From the NCBI RefSeq assembly GCF_002283555.1, contig NZ_MVOI01000003.1, positions 82,438 to 146,437 of the forward strand: 64,000 bases of DNA, read 5' to 3'. The notes beneath the pieces were generated by a model, which ran no database searches, had not been told where the DNA came from, and saw only the letters and a program-made list of their open reading frames with translations. Positions 63,335 through 64,000 of this stretch are shown here, in pieces; positions within the stretch are counted from its first letter, which is position 1; the number at the start of each line of letters is the position of its first letter. The position numbers and the translations under genes were made by a program. The stretch comes from Rubrivirga sp. SAORIC476. GTDB lineage: Bacteria; Bacteroidota; Rhodothermia; Rhodothermales; Rubricoccaceae.

Positions 63335-63748
63335 TCACGACCTCTCTCCATCCGGCGCGGCCTCGCCTGCCTCGGCGCGGTCGAGGACCAGGCTGGCGGA
63401 GTTGACGCAGTAGCGGAGGCCGCCCCGGTCCCGCGGCCCGTCGTCGAAGAGATGACCGAGGTGGCCCCCACAGACCGTGCAGAGCGCCTCGATGCGCACC
63501 ATCCCATGCGACCGGTCGTCACGGAGCGTCACCGCCCCGCCGATGGCGTCTGTGAAGCTGGGCCAGCCGCTGCCACTGTCGAACTTGGTCTCGCTCTGGA
63601 AGAGCGTTGCGCCGCAGCCGGCGCACCGGTACTCGCCGTCCGCCTTCTCGTCGTGGTAGGCGCCCGTGAAGGCGCGCTCGGTGCCCCCCTCGCGGAGGAT
63701 GCGGTACTGCTCGGGGGTGAGGCGCTGGCGCCAGTCGTCGTCGGTCAT
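63335..63748 (-). CDS. msrB: Peptide-methionine (R)-S-oxide reductase
   Basis: The 137-residue protein repairs methionine-R-sulfoxide. Catalytic Cys lies in [10 protein letters not shown], two zinc CxxC pairs are CAGC and CTVC (latter in [14 protein letters not shown]), and [17 protein letters not shown] is the family core. [25 protein letters not shown] is the typical start. The ATG at 63748 gives [18 protein letters not shown]; the longer frame has no homology. It converges on the SagB gene but is a housekeeping enzyme, so a link to the RiPP cluster is not implied. Confidence 0.95.
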   Translation of the reverse strand: MTDDDWRQRLTPEQYRILREGGTERAFTGAYHDEKADGEYRCAGCGATLFQSETKFDSGSGWPSFTDAIGGAVTLRDDRSHGMVRIEALCTVCGGHLGHLFDDGPRDRGGLRYCVNSASLVLDRAEAGEAAPDGERS

Positions 63749-63834
63749 GGCTCGAAGGGGAATGACAGGGGGAGTGATACGTCGGTGCAGGACTGGAGAG
63801 CCGATGCACTCGGACCGACCGGCCGGGGCGAACC

Positions 63835-64000
63835 TCAGAACGCGATGGCGTAGACGGCCAAGGCCACGAGGAGGAGCACGAGGACAGTCCCTCCCCACAG
63901 CATCCTGGCGCGCGAGTCCGTGCCGGAGACGGCAGGCGGTCCCACGGCGGCGGGCTGGGAGGCGGCCACACGCTCCGCGACCGGCTCCGCGACCGGCTCC
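63835..64000 (-). CDS. C-terminal part of a small membrane protein
   Basis: The minus strand stays open from the window edge to a TGA at 63835: 54 residues with an acidic [12 protein letters not shown] repeat, a SGTDSRARM turn and a C-terminal membrane segment [21 protein letters not shown]. The start lies outside the window. A 12-bp tandem (GCGACCGGCTCC) codes the repeat. I do not recognise a family; the frame could be a chance open reading frame, though the clean membrane helix argues for a gene. Confidence 0.5.
   Translation of the reverse strand, partial: EPVAEPVAERVAASQPAAVGPPAVSGTDSRARMLWGGTVLVLLLVALAVYAIAF

Noticed and set aside
63335..63748. msrB as part of the RiPP cluster
   Set aside because: MsrB is a common repair enzyme, converges on the SagB gene and shows no sign of co-transcription with the cluster.

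Overview
The DNA is very GC-rich, with dense, often overlapping genes and GTG/TTG starts. Several features point to a high-GC member of the Bacteroidota/Rhodothermota group, Rubricoccaceae-like in style. These are two secreted proteins ending in type IX (T9SS) sorting domains, Bacteroidota-type DUF4292 and DUF6252-like lipoproteins, an HNH endonuclease typical of that phylum, an outer-membrane beta-barrel receptor, and a photoactive yellow protein (known from Salinibacter). The species assignment is inference.

Regions. (1) 1-26.2 kb is mostly housekeeping on the minus strand: the rlmB start, a PLP decarboxylase, lgt, hisS, an RluD-type pseudouridine synthase, a class V aminotransferase, dprA, metG, gdhA and serA. 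Secreted or envelope proteins are interspersed: two T9SS cargo proteins, a GH64-like glucanase, a large alpha-amylase-family enzyme, a WG-repeat protein and small lipoproteins. (2) 26.4-33.3 kb is a photoactive yellow protein (PYP) locus. It holds a single protein fusing a p-coumaroyl-CoA-ligase-type domain to a tyrosine-ammonia-lyase-type domain, PYP itself, and a long repeat/coiled-coil protein ending in a PYP-like domain whose chromophore Cys, Tyr and Glu are all replaced. An unrecognised Pro-tailed helical protein is divergent from it. (3) 33.3-46 kb contains a PRMT-like methyltransferase, a UvrD/PcrA helicase, Dps, envelope proteins, a FAH-family enzyme, an HNH nuclease, a YfcC transporter, and a TPR / DUF4292 / EnvC-like trio. 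(4) 46.4-63.3 kb is a RiPP gene cluster of thiopeptide (pyritide) type. (5) 63.3 kb to the end has msrB and the C-terminus of a small membrane protein.

How the RiPP genes should work together (inference from family knowledge): a 61-residue precursor at 53520 carries a Cys/Ser-rich core. An RRE-containing partner and a YcaO enzyme (59125-62203) would make azolines and a SagB-type flavoprotein (62251) would oxidise them to azoles. A split LanB (53826 and 56171) would glutamylate and eliminate Ser/Thr. A second stand-alone LanB-C-like protein (46390) is a candidate [4+2] pyridine synthase that would close the ring and release the leader. An ABC exporter, a TonB-type receptor, a JmjC oxygenase, an HTTM membrane protein and an SdpA-like membrane protein are candidates for export, uptake, tailoring or immunity.

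Recurring non-coding signals are a perfect 20-bp palindrome (CCGCCTCGGTGCCGAGGCGG and close variants), mostly at gene ends, and a TAGSTT hexamer placed 20-23 bp before the ATG of six minus-strand genes. No tRNA, rRNA, CRISPR array or insertion sequence was recognised.
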